In this document: positions 50,013 to 57,720 of the stretch, in pieces
Position numbering within the stretch: position 1 is the stretch's first letter
How the letters are laid out: each line of letters begins with the position of its first letter
Assembly: GCA_035541735.1 (NCBI GenBank)
Contig: DATKMS010000036.1
Coordinates: 1-64,000, forward strand
DNA: 64,000 bases
Reading direction: 5' to 3'
DNA from: DATKMS01 sp035541735
Lineage (GTDB): Bacteria > Desulfobacterota > Binatia > HRBIN30
The notes under the pieces: model-generated
The model's database searches: none
What the model saw: only the letters and a program-made list of their open reading frames with translations
What the model was told of the DNA's origin: nothing
Position numbers and translations under genes: made by a program

Positions 50013-50726
50013 CTACCGGGCCACGGCGGCGGCGGCCTGAAGTCCCGTGATGTCGAGGAGCACCACCGCTTGGCGTCGATAGCTGATCAGTCCCTCTGCC
50101 ATGAACGCGGCCATCATCTTACTGATGCGCTCGCGCGAAGCGCCGACCATGTCGGCCAGATTCTCATGTGTGATGGGAACGCCGATGCGCACGCCGCCGG
50201 CATCGTGGACCCCGAAGGTCGCGGCCAGGTCGGCAAGCGTCAGTGCGAGCCGGCCGCGTAGATCGAGCGCCGCACAGTGGACGAGGCGCATCGCGAAACG
50301 CGCCTGGCGTTCCAAGACACGGTTGAAGAAGCGAATCAGCGTCGGCGCGGGCAGGGCGGCCAAGATGCGCTCGAACTCGCGCCGCGGCACGACGGCGATG
50401 GTCGCTGCGCCGAAGGCGTCGGCGGCACTCAATCGCGGGCGCTCGCCTTCGACGATCGGGAAGCCGAACATCGTCCCGGGCTCGTAGAGCACGCAAAGAA
50501 TGCGTTGGCCGTTCGGCAACACGACCGAGACGCTGACCTCGCCGGCGAGCACGATGAAGATGCTGCCGCGATGCGTGCCCTGGGGATAGATCGACGCGCC
50601 GCGCGCAAACTGGCGGATGGTGGCGGCCGCGAGCAACGCGTCGACCGTGGCACGGTCGAGCCCCAACTCCGTGGCTACTCGCGCCCGTGCTCTGGCATGG
50701 CTCGCAGTGTCGCGCATGTGTGACAT
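50013..50726 (-). CDS. Crp/Fnr-family transcriptional regulator
   Basis: 237 residues. The N-terminal cyclic-nucleotide-binding fold (about 15-130) contains GSIFIVLAGEVSVSVVLPNG. It lacks the N-terminal Cys cluster of Fnr, so it is not an oxygen sensor of that kind. C-terminal winged helix with ITHENLADMVGASRERISKM; the recognition helix SRERISK resembles the SRE-type helix of Crp, which reads TGTGA. A perfect TGTGA-N6-TCACA overlaps its start codon, so autoregulation is likely. Divergent from the amidohydrolase-P450 genes, which it may control. Confidence 0.9.
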   Translation of the reverse strand: MSHMRDTASHARARARVATELGLDRATVDALLAAATIRQFARGASIYPQGTHRGSIFIVLAGEVSVSVVLPNGQRILCVLYEPGTMFGFPIVEGERPRLSAADAFGAATIAVVPRREFERILAALPAPTLIRFFNRVLERQARFAMRLVHCAALDLRGRLALTLADLAATFGVHDAGGVRIGVPITHENLADMVGASRERISKMMAAFMAEGLISYRRQAVVLLDITGLQAAAAVAR

Positions 50727-50734
50727 TGGTCACA
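50719..50734. promoter_or_regulatory. Crp-type operator
   Basis: TGTGAC-ATTG-GTCACA, a perfect two-fold site that fits the Crp consensus TGTGA-N6-TCACA exactly. It covers the ATG of the Crp/Fnr-family gene and lies about 150 bases upstream of the amidohydrolase start. Confidence 0.75.
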
Positions 50735-50882
50735 GACTCGAACTGGCGCTTCACCTACTGCTTCCGCATCACGATGGCAACGGAGACCCGTGTTCGTGTG
50801 CGCTTCGGTGTTCAGACGGCCCATCTTCACCGGCGCCCGAGCCCGAGTCACGAGCACGTGCACGAATGAGGGAGGACTGACA

Positions 50883-52037
50883 ATGGCTGCTTACGAGATG
50901 ATTTCTGCCGACTCGCATATCGTCGAGGCACCTGATCTCTGGGAGAAGTGGCTGCCCAGAGAGTTTTTTCCCAAGGCGCCGAAGTTGGTGAAGGATGCCG
51001 AGGGTGGCGACGCCTGGCAGTACCGGCCCGGCACGCCGCCGGTGCCGCTCGGTTTGGTGACCACCTATCCCGGACGTACCTACGAACACTTCAAATGGAC
51101 CGGCGCCAAGTACGACAAGATCAACCAGGGCGCCTTCATCGGCGCGACGCGCATCCAAGAGCAGATAATTGATGGCGTCGACGCCGAAGTGCTGTACCCG
51201 TCGCAGCGCACCATGCGCCATTTCATGCTCGATGACGACGGCGAGTTCCACAAACAAGGCATCCAGGCCTACAACAACTGGATGGCCAAGGACTTCATGG
51301 CTGCCGACACCAAGCGCCTCATCGGCCTGGCGCAGATGCCCAACCTCGGCGTCGAGGAGATGATCATCGAGATGCGGCGCGCGAAGCAGATGGGCATGCG
51401 CGGTGTGATCCTCTCCAGCTGGCCGAGCGGCGGCACTTCGTTGCAGGTCGAAGACAACGCGTTCTGGGCGGAAGCCGAGAAGCTCGACCTGCCGGTGAGC
51501 ATCCACCTCGGCGTGGCATCGAAGCAGAGTGGGAAAGCCCAGACGAGCACGGGCATGATGGAGGGTGCCGGTCTGCTCAGCACGGGTGCGAAGACGATCG
51601 TCGGATACTCCTGTGCCGGCATAGATACCATGCCGGTGATCATCGCTGAGACCATCCTCTCCGGCCTGTTCGACCAGTTCCCGCGCCTGCGTTTCATCTC
51701 CGTCGAGGCCGGCGCCGGCTGGGTGCCCTACTTCCTGGAGCAGATGGATGATCGCTACTTCCGCAACCGCAGATGGGCCAAGGTCGAGCTGGAGATGCTG
51801 CCCAGCGCCTACTTCCGCCGCAATTGGCTCGTCACTTTCGTGCAGGACTTCTACGGCGTACGCAATCGCCATGCCGTCGGCATCGGCAACATGATGTGGT
51901 CGACCGATTACCCGCACCACATCTGTGACTGGCCCTACTCCCGCAAGCTCGCCAACGAAATGTTCGCCGGCGTGCCGGAACACGAGCGCAGACAGATCTG
52001 TGCCGGCAACGCCGCCGCGCTGTACGGGCTGCAGTGA
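50883..52037 (+). CDS. Amidohydrolase family 2 metal-dependent hydrolase
   Basis: 384 residues, ATG after GAGGGAGGACTGAC. TIM-barrel hydrolase of the ACMSD type: the first metal motif ISADSHIVE, a His in PVSIHLGVAS, and the last metal Asp in MWSTDYPHH. Members decarboxylate or hydrolyse ring-derived acids. With the P450 and crotonase downstream (all rightward, gaps of 134 and 7 bp) it suggests a pathway for a cyclic or terpenoid-like compound. The substrate is unknown. Confidence 0.88.
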   Translation: MAAYEMISADSHIVEAPDLWEKWLPREFFPKAPKLVKDAEGGDAWQYRPGTPPVPLGLVTTYPGRTYEHFKWTGAKYDKINQGAFIGATRIQEQIIDGVDAEVLYPSQRTMRHFMLDDDGEFHKQGIQAYNNWMAKDFMAADTKRLIGLAQMPNLGVEEMIIEMRRAKQMGMRGVILSSWPSGGTSLQVEDNAFWAEAEKLDLPVSIHLGVASKQSGKAQTSTGMMEGAGLLSTGAKTIVGYSCAGIDTMPVIIAETILSGLFDQFPRLRFISVEAGAGWVPYFLEQMDDRYFRNRRWAKVELEMLPSAYFRRNWLVTFVQDFYGVRNRHAVGIGNMMWSTDYPHHICDWPYSRKLANEMFAGVPEHERRQICAGNAAALYGLQ

Positions 52038-52042
52038 GATTT

Positions 52043-52157
52043 GCGTTAGAGCGTGGGAGCGTGGAAGAGTGTGGGAGCGTGAAAACGTGGAGCGTCAGAG
52101 AGTGAGGGCGTGGGAAAATGAGAGCTGCGATCGCTCCCAGACTCTCACGCTCTACGC
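52043..52157. repeat. Degenerate GAGCGTG array with inverted end
   Basis: Repeated GAGCGTG/GGAGCGTG/GAAGAGTG units at a 7-8 base spacing fill the gap between the amidohydrolase and P450 genes. The right end (CGCTCCCAGACTCTCACGC) is complementary to the left end. Less regular than the other arrays. Confidence 0.65.
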
Positions 52158-52171
52158 ATTAGGGTGTCAGC

Positions 52172-53344
52172 ATGGAAGATCTGCTTGAAACCTTCGGCGG
52201 CCACTTCATGAGCGAAGTACCGGATCCATATCCGGTCTACGCGCGCTTACGACGCGAGGCGCCGGTGAAGCACCTCGATCTACCGATGGCACCGGCCTAC
52301 CTGGTCACACGCTACGAGGATGTGGTCACGGTCCTCAGGGACGCGGCGCTGTTCTCGTCGCAAGCCAATGCCAAGGGCATCGGTCTGGTGATGGGCAAAA
52401 CGATCCTCGAAATGGACGGCAAAGAGCACACGCGGCACCGCAACATCATCTCGATGGCGTTCGTGCCCAAGGCGTTGAAAGGCGAGCTTCCGGAGACCAT
52501 CGCATCGATCGCGCACGATATGATCGACCGCTTCGCGCGCGACGGGCACGCCGATCTGGTGGCGCAGTTCACGCGCACGTTTCCGTTGCGCGTGATCGCG
52601 CACATCATCGGTGTGCCGATCGATGACTATGAGACCTTCAAACGCTGGTCGCTCGACCTCATCGGCTTCGCGGATGATCCGCCCAAGGGGTTCGAGGCGG
52701 CGGAGAAACTGGTGGAGTTCCTGCGCCCGATCGTTGCGGCCCGCCGAGCCGAAGCACGCAGCGACCTGCTCAGTACACTGGTGCACGCCGAGGTCGATGG
52801 CCAGCGCCTGGACGATGACGAGATCTACGCGTTCCTCAAACTGCTGCTGCCGGCCGGCTCGGACACCACGTACCGGTTGATCGGCAACGCCCTGTTTGCG
52901 TTGTTGACGCACCCCGAGCAGCTTGTGGAAGTACGCGCCGACCGCGCCCAGATCGCCGCGCTGATCGAAGAGACGCTGCGCTGGGAGGCGCCGGTGCAGT
53001 ACGCGTCGCGCGAGACCACGGCGCCGGTGACGCTCGGGGGCGTCGAGCTGCCCGCAGGCACGCAACTGCTCACCGCGCTCGGCTCCGCCAACCGCGACGA
53101 GCGCCACTTCCCAGACCCGGACCGCTTTGACATCCATCGCCGCATCGACGAACACATGGCGTTCGGCTTCGGCCGGCACTTCTGCCTCGGCTCGCATCTG
53201 GCACGGCTGGAAGCAACCACGGCGCTCAACGCCCTGTTCGATCGCTTGCCGAACGTGCGCCTCGAACGCGGACAAGCATGCGGCGTGGTGGGTCTGGCCT
53301 TCCGGTCGCCGAATCGCTTGCCGGTGCAATTCGACGCGAGATGA
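52172..53344 (+). CDS. Cytochrome P450
   Basis: 390 residues, a soluble bacterial P450 without a membrane anchor. I-helix oxygen-activation motif LLPAGSDTT, K-helix ETLRWEAP (ExxR), and the haem-binding loop FGFGRHFCLGSHLARLE with the axial Cys at about 338. It needs a ferredoxin and reductase; the 2Fe-2S ferredoxin at 48113 is a candidate. It hydroxylates a hydrophobic substrate; the neighbouring crotonase (7 bp downstream) suggests a CoA-linked pathway. The substrate cannot be predicted here. Confidence 0.94.
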   Translation: MEDLLETFGGHFMSEVPDPYPVYARLRREAPVKHLDLPMAPAYLVTRYEDVVTVLRDAALFSSQANAKGIGLVMGKTILEMDGKEHTRHRNIISMAFVPKALKGELPETIASIAHDMIDRFARDGHADLVAQFTRTFPLRVIAHIIGVPIDDYETFKRWSLDLIGFADDPPKGFEAAEKLVEFLRPIVAARRAEARSDLLSTLVHAEVDGQRLDDDEIYAFLKLLLPAGSDTTYRLIGNALFALLTHPEQLVEVRADRAQIAALIEETLRWEAPVQYASRETTAPVTLGGVELPAGTQLLTALGSANRDERHFPDPDRFDIHRRIDEHMAFGFGRHFCLGSHLARLEATTALNALFDRLPNVRLERGQACGVVGLAFRSPNRLPVQFDAR

Positions 53345-53351
53345 GGAAACC

Positions 53352-54170
53352 ATGTCGGACTACGAGACGTTACTGTACGAGGAGAAGGACGGGGTGGCGT
53401 GGGTTACGCTCAACCGTCCCGCCGTGCACAACGCCTTCAACGTGCAGATGCAGCGCGAGCTGCACGAGCTGTGGCGCGGCTTGCGGCGCCACGACGCCGT
53501 CCGCGTCGTGGTGCTGACCGGGGCTGGGGACAAGGCGTTTTGCACGGGCATCGACCGCACCGAAACGATGGGCGAGTACCCCAAGCCGGGTGAGCGCGTC
53601 GTCGGCGCGGCGTCGACGCCGTTCATGTTCGACGACCCGGGGGCCAACATCGGGCCGAAGAGCTGCGATCTGTGGAAGCCGGTGATCGCTGCCGTCAACG
53701 GCATGGCCTGCGGCGGTGCCTTCTACATGCTCGGGGAGGTGGAGTTCATCATTGCGGCCGAGCACGCCACCTTCTTCGACCCGCACGTGACCTATGGCAT
53801 GACCGCGGCGTTCGAGCCGATGCACATGCTGCAGAAGATGCCCTTCCACGAGATCATGCGTCTCTCCTTGCTCGGCAACCACGAGCGCCTGTCGGCTACG
53901 CGGGCGCACGAGGTCGGTCTGGTATCGGAAGTGGTGCCGGCGGGCCAGCTGCGGGAAGCAGCCCAGTGGGCGGCAGAGGCGATCGCTTCGGCGCCCCCGC
54001 TCGCCATCCAGGGGACCGTCCGCGCGATTTGGGCGGCGCGTGAGCTGTCCCGCTCGCAAGCCCTGGGGCTGGGCTATGCCTTCGTTGGCATGGGAACGAA
54101 CCAGGAGTCGATCCGTCAAGGTCAGGCGGCCTTCGCTTCCGGCAAGCGCATCAAGTGGAAGCTGCGTTGA
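53352..54170 (+). CDS. Enoyl-CoA hydratase/isomerase family protein
   Basis: 272 residues from the ATG at 53352 (ATGAGGAAACC upstream). Crotonase fold: VAWVTLNRPAVHNAF, VVLTGAGDKAFCTGID and AAVNGMACGGAFYM (oxyanion hole). At the second catalytic position it reads VTYGMTAAFEPMHMLQKMP, which lacks the usual Glu-Gly-Gly pattern, so this may be an isomerase, hydrolase or non-hydratase member. Seven bases after the P450 stop, so cotranscribed. Its stop is part of the inverted repeat at 54169. Confidence 0.88.
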   Translation: MSDYETLLYEEKDGVAWVTLNRPAVHNAFNVQMQRELHELWRGLRRHDAVRVVVLTGAGDKAFCTGIDRTETMGEYPKPGERVVGAASTPFMFDDPGANIGPKSCDLWKPVIAAVNGMACGGAFYMLGEVEFIIAAEHATFFDPHVTYGMTAAFEPMHMLQKMPFHEIMRLSLLGNHERLSATRAHEVGLVSEVVPAGQLREAAQWAAEAIASAPPLAIQGTVRAIWAARELSRSQALGLGYAFVGMGTNQESIRQGQAAFASGKRIKWKLR

Positions 54171-54234
54171 GAGCGTGCTCGTGTCCGTGTTCGTCCAGGT
54201 GGTTCCTTTCGAGCACGAACACGAGCACGCTCTC
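54169..54234. repeat. Inverted array with CGTGTN hexads and a 15-bp perfect arm
   Basis: GAGAGCGTGCTCGTG (54169-54183) pairs perfectly with 54220-54234. Inner units CGTGTC, CGTGTT and, on the right, CGAACA, CGAGCA. It overlaps the TGA of the crotonase gene and could act as its terminator. Confidence 0.8.
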
Positions 54235-54272
54235 CTTGTCGAGCTGCAGCCTCGCTGTTACGCTCGATTCGT

Positions 54273-55028
54273 ATGTTGCGCGGCGACTTTCATCATCACA
54301 TCGATGCGGATCCGATCGACGGCAAGTTCGTGCCCCACTCCGCCGGCGCCCTGATCGATTGCGCCGCGGCGGCCGGGCTGCAGGCGCTGGCCATTACCTG
54401 TCATGAGTCGGTTCCGTACGACGGTGACGCTACGCGCTACGCAGCGGAGCGCGGCGTGTTGCTGCTGCGCGGCATGGAGGCGACAGTCGAGGGGCACCAC
54501 GTCCTGCTCCTGAACTTTCCGGAGTTCCCCCCGGGCGTGTGCCGCATGGAGGAGATCGCGGCACGCAAGACGCGCGACGCCATGGTGATTGCGCCGCACC
54601 CGTTTTACCCGATCGGGATGGGCATGGGCGACACGCTGGCGAACTATCCCGGCATCTTCGACGCGGTGGAATTCTCGGGCATGTATACACCGCTGACCCG
54701 GCGCTTCAACCGCCGCGCTGCCGACTACGCACGACACGCGGGCGTGCCGGTGATCGGCAACTCCGACACGCACTTCTTGTGGCAGCTCGGCCAGACGTAC
54801 ACGCTCATCGATGCGCCGCCGCAGCCGGCCGCAGTCATCCGAGCGCTGCGCCAGGGGCGGATACAACTGGTCACGCGGCCGTTGAGCTGGCGGCATGTCG
54901 TGCGCTTCGTCGCGAGCTCGGGCGGCACCGTCGACGTCCTGCGCGACAGCTTGAGCTATCTGGGGCGTATCCTGCGCCGCACGCGTGCAGCACGACGGCG
55001 ATTCGATGAACCGCGCGGGTTGAGGTGA
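54273..55028 (+). CDS. PHP-domain phosphoesterase-like protein
   Basis: 251 residues. Polymerase-and-histidinol-phosphatase fold: GDFHHHIDADPID supplies the first His cluster, GMEATVEGHHVLLL the Glu, VIAPHPFYPIG the next His, and VIGNSDTHFLWQLG the final Asp/His. These residues bind metals in PHP phosphoesterases. The substrate is unknown; relatives act on nucleotides or sugar phosphates. Not part of an obvious operon. Confidence 0.85.
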   Translation: MLRGDFHHHIDADPIDGKFVPHSAGALIDCAAAAGLQALAITCHESVPYDGDATRYAAERGVLLLRGMEATVEGHHVLLLNFPEFPPGVCRMEEIAARKTRDAMVIAPHPFYPIGMGMGDTLANYPGIFDAVEFSGMYTPLTRRFNRRAADYARHAGVPVIGNSDTHFLWQLGQTYTLIDAPPQPAAVIRALRQGRIQLVTRPLSWRHVVRFVASSGGTVDVLRDSLSYLGRILRRTRAARRRFDEPRGLR

Positions 55029-55201
55029 GCCGCCGCTGGCGGTGAGGGCACCGGGCGTTCACGTTGCAACCCAAGGATGAAGTTTACTTTCAGCGTCCTG
55101 CGGTGCTAGTGAGTGGCGATAGGCGCGGAGAACAGATTGCGTTGTATCCAGCATTCTGTGGGCAGAAGGCCTTTAGGATGGCGCATCCAACTCAACGGCT
55201 C

Positions 55202-55816
55202 ATGAACGTCGATTCATCATGGTTCAGGAGGGTGAAGCGGCTACCGCTCGTGGCAGTGGGGCTCTGCGGTGCATGGGCACAGCCGGTGGCGGCCATGTCG
55301 CCAGTCCGCTCGGCGCTGCTGGCTGTCCAGTTCCAGTTGAGCGCCAGCGCGGCGGCGCCGGGAGTGTTGGGGCACGTGCATCGCTTGGCATCGCACAGCG
55401 AGCGGACGCTGAGCCGGCTGGCTGCTTTGGTGATCAACGGGCTCGACACCTGGTTGTGGATGCTCCTGTCGGCCGCTCTCTTCTTGGTTGTGACAGCGAT
55501 CGCGTCGGCGGCCGACCTGCGGATGTTCACGTCGGGATGGCACAACCCCCAGGCCTCGACCCGCGACCTGGTGCACGGTGTGCGCATGTTCTTCCGCATC
55601 GTGCGTGATGCGCGGACTCCCTATCTGCCGCGGGCAGTCGTCGTCATGGCGCTGTTGTACTGGCTGCTCCCGGTGGACCTGCTCGGGGATGGGATGCCGG
55701 TCGTGGGCATGCTGGACGATCTGCTCATTGCGGTGCTGGCGGCGAAGCTGTTCATCTACTTGTGTCCCGATGCAGTAATTGCAGCGCATGCCGCTGCCCT
55801 GCGAACGGGCGCATAG
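55202..55816 (+). CDS. Membrane protein with DUF1232 (YkvA-like) domain
   Basis: 204 residues from the ATG at 55202, chosen because it begins a signal-like segment (RRVKRLPLVAVGLCGAWAQP). A membrane helix at about 87-108 (LWMLLSAALFLVVTAIA) and a C-terminal DUF1232 core: VVVMALLYWLLPVDLLGDG then GMLDDLLIAVLAAKLFIY. The LLPxDLxPD-like motif is the family mark, here with Gly-Asp-Gly. Function unknown. The ribosome site is weak, and starts at 55178 or 55064 are possible. Confidence 0.72.
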   Translation: MNVDSSWFRRVKRLPLVAVGLCGAWAQPVAAMSPVRSALLAVQFQLSASAAAPGVLGHVHRLASHSERTLSRLAALVINGLDTWLWMLLSAALFLVVTAIASAADLRMFTSGWHNPQASTRDLVHGVRMFFRIVRDARTPYLPRAVVVMALLYWLLPVDLLGDGMPVVGMLDDLLIAVLAAKLFIYLCPDAVIAAHAAALRTGA

Positions 55817-55821
55817 GACGC

Positions 55822-56010
55822 TCAGTCGTCATGCTCCTGCGCCACTCCGGGGTCGTAGCCGGAGCAGCGCAGAACGGGAAGACGCGGGTAGCGCGTGAAG
55901 GACGAGTCGATGTCTGCCAGCGCGCAGCGGTAGAAGGTCGAGCCGCGCGCGTTGCCGCCTATCCGGCAGTGCTGGCACTGCGCGCAAAGGCCGACCGCCA
56001 CGATTTCCAT
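55822..56010 (-). CDS. Small Cys-rich protein, zinc-ribbon-like
   Basis: 62 residues. CAQCQHCRIGGNARGSTFYR, then CALAD and a Cys in LPVLRCSGYDP. Four or five spaced Cys with the ending LPVLRCxGY match a widespread group of short hypothetical proteins that likely bind zinc. It begins 13 bases after the metallophosphoesterase stop on the same strand, so it is probably cotranscribed. The ribosome site is weak. Confidence 0.6.
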   Translation of the reverse strand: MEIVAVGLCAQCQHCRIGGNARGSTFYRCALADIDSSFTRYPRLPVLRCSGYDPGVAQEHDD

Positions 56011-56023
56011 CTGGCCGCAACGC

Positions 56024-57286
56024 TCAGGCGGCGTCGGCCGCCGTGCTGCGACTGCGCGCTTCGATGAGTGTGATCTCCCGCGGCGTGCACAGGCGGATGC
56101 GCTGGCCGGTCACGCCGAGCCCGCAGTTCACGTAGAGAAAGCTGCCGTTGCGTTCGAAGAGACCACGAGCGAATGGGGTGATGAACTCAGCAAGGTTGCG
56201 CACGCGGCCATTGAACCACGGCACTCCCAGTTGGCCGCCATGCGTGTGCCCCGACAGCGTCAACGCAACTCCGGCGGCGGCCGCCTGCGGGAAGATGTCG
56301 GGTCGATGGCAGAGCACCAGGACGGGTTCTTCCGGCGGCAGGGTCGGCAAGACCTGTGCGAGGTATGCCACTGCCCTGACCCCGCGTGCCCAGTCGCGCC
56401 CACGGTCATCGAGTCCAACGATGTGCAGGCGTGCCCCGCCTATGCTGATGCTGGTGCACGCATCGCGCAGGGTCGTGAAAGAGGTCAGCTGCCGTAGCTT
56501 GGCGTGCACCCGCTCGGCGCCGGCGTAGTGATCGTGGTTGCCGAGGATTGCCACGACGCCGTGAGCCGCGCGCAACTGCGCCAGCCGCGGGAGCAACGCG
56601 TCGACGTCGGTGTAGGGAGAGTCGACGATGTCACCGGTGATGCAGATGAGGTCCGGCTGCAGGGCGTTGACCCGCCCCACGAAGCGCTCCAGTTGGTCCG
56701 TGCCGAGATTGTCGCCGAGGTGAATGTCGCTGATTTGCACGATGCGCAAGCCGTCGAGCGCAGGCGGAAGGGCGCGCAACGGTAGCTCCAACCGTGTGAT
56801 CCGGAGTCGACGTTGGCCGATCGTGTAGCCGTATGTGAAGGCCACGGCGATACCTGCCATACCGACATTCGCCAGCCACTGAAAAACGGGACTCATGCCG
56901 GAGACTGCCAGCGGACCGAGATGCGTCGGGCGCGCCTCCACCGCCAAGGCTTCCAAGAAGACGCGCACCGGCGCCCACAAACCGGCCAGCACGGCGAGGT
57001 AGCTGACGCAAAACAGACACGTGAAGGCCCCTGCAAAGTACAGACGGGGAAGAGGACCGACGCGCCGGCCGCGGCGCCGGCAGTCCGTCGTCCAGCGCAT
57101 CAGGCTCCGGTTGGCACCGTACATCGCCACCGGGACGAGCAAGTAGCCTGCAAGACCAGCCTCAGCGAACGCTGGCCACAGCCACCAGAGCATGATGACC
57201 TGCGCCAGACTGATCGTGACGACCAGCAGACTGAAGAAGTTCGCAAAGAAAAGCGACGTGAGACGGCGGCGGAGACGATGCAGCAT
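56024..57286 (-). CDS. Membrane-bound metallophosphoesterase
   Basis: 420 residues from the ATG at 57286; the long upstream open frame lacks family sequence. About four membrane helices in the first 165 residues, then a calcineurin-type domain: QISDIHLGDN, TGDIVDSPYTDVD, ILGNHDHYAG, LVLCHRPDIF and LSGHTHGGQLGVP, which hold the two metal ions. The layout matches the YkuE/YaeI-like group, some of which remove phosphate from lipids. It probably works at the inner membrane. Confidence 0.9.
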   Translation of the reverse strand: MLHRLRRRLTSLFFANFFSLLVVTISLAQVIMLWWLWPAFAEAGLAGYLLVPVAMYGANRSLMRWTTDCRRRGRRVGPLPRLYFAGAFTCLFCVSYLAVLAGLWAPVRVFLEALAVEARPTHLGPLAVSGMSPVFQWLANVGMAGIAVAFTYGYTIGQRRLRITRLELPLRALPPALDGLRIVQISDIHLGDNLGTDQLERFVGRVNALQPDLICITGDIVDSPYTDVDALLPRLAQLRAAHGVVAILGNHDHYAGAERVHAKLRQLTSFTTLRDACTSISIGGARLHIVGLDDRGRDWARGVRAVAYLAQVLPTLPPEEPVLVLCHRPDIFPQAAAAGVALTLSGHTHGGQLGVPWFNGRVRNLAEFITPFARGLFERNGSFLYVNCGLGVTGQRIRLCTPREITLIEARSRSTAADAA

Positions 57287-57720
57287 CGGTTCGAACAGTG
57301 CGCTTGCAACACGCCGCAGGAGTGTAACCGAATCCCGGTGCGTGTGCCAGAGAGGATTCGGCAAGCGCCTTACCTCACGGCATCGAGACCCCGAGCCGTT
57401 CGACGCGGTTGCGTGCAGACTTCCCGCTTCGTGACTTGCCAGCAGCCCAATGGACGGCAGCAATCGGCGCCCTTGGTCCCTTCTGCGGGGGCGATAGTGG
57501 CTCACAAGCTCATGTACTACGCAAAGTGACTTGGCAAGTATACACACCATCACCTCAACATATCAATTGGAGATGGTTGCAGCATCGCGAGCGCGCTCTC
57601 GCGTCATGCGGTAGGGGACGCTGCGAGCTGGCCGCGAGTTTGCTGAGCGGCACGTCAGTCCGCTGAGGGTCGCCTGATCACTGTCCACCCAAGGCTGGCG
57701 AATACCGAAAGGAGGGTCCT
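57287..57720. other. Divergent gap with an AT-richer stretch
   Basis: No gene. About 57515-57585 is clearly AT-richer than its surroundings (GTATACACACCATCACC, then CATATCAATTGG) and could hold promoters for the metallophosphoesterase gene to the left and the lipase-like gene to the right. GAAAGGAGGGTCCT at the end is the ribosome site of the lipase-like gene. Confidence 0.45.
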
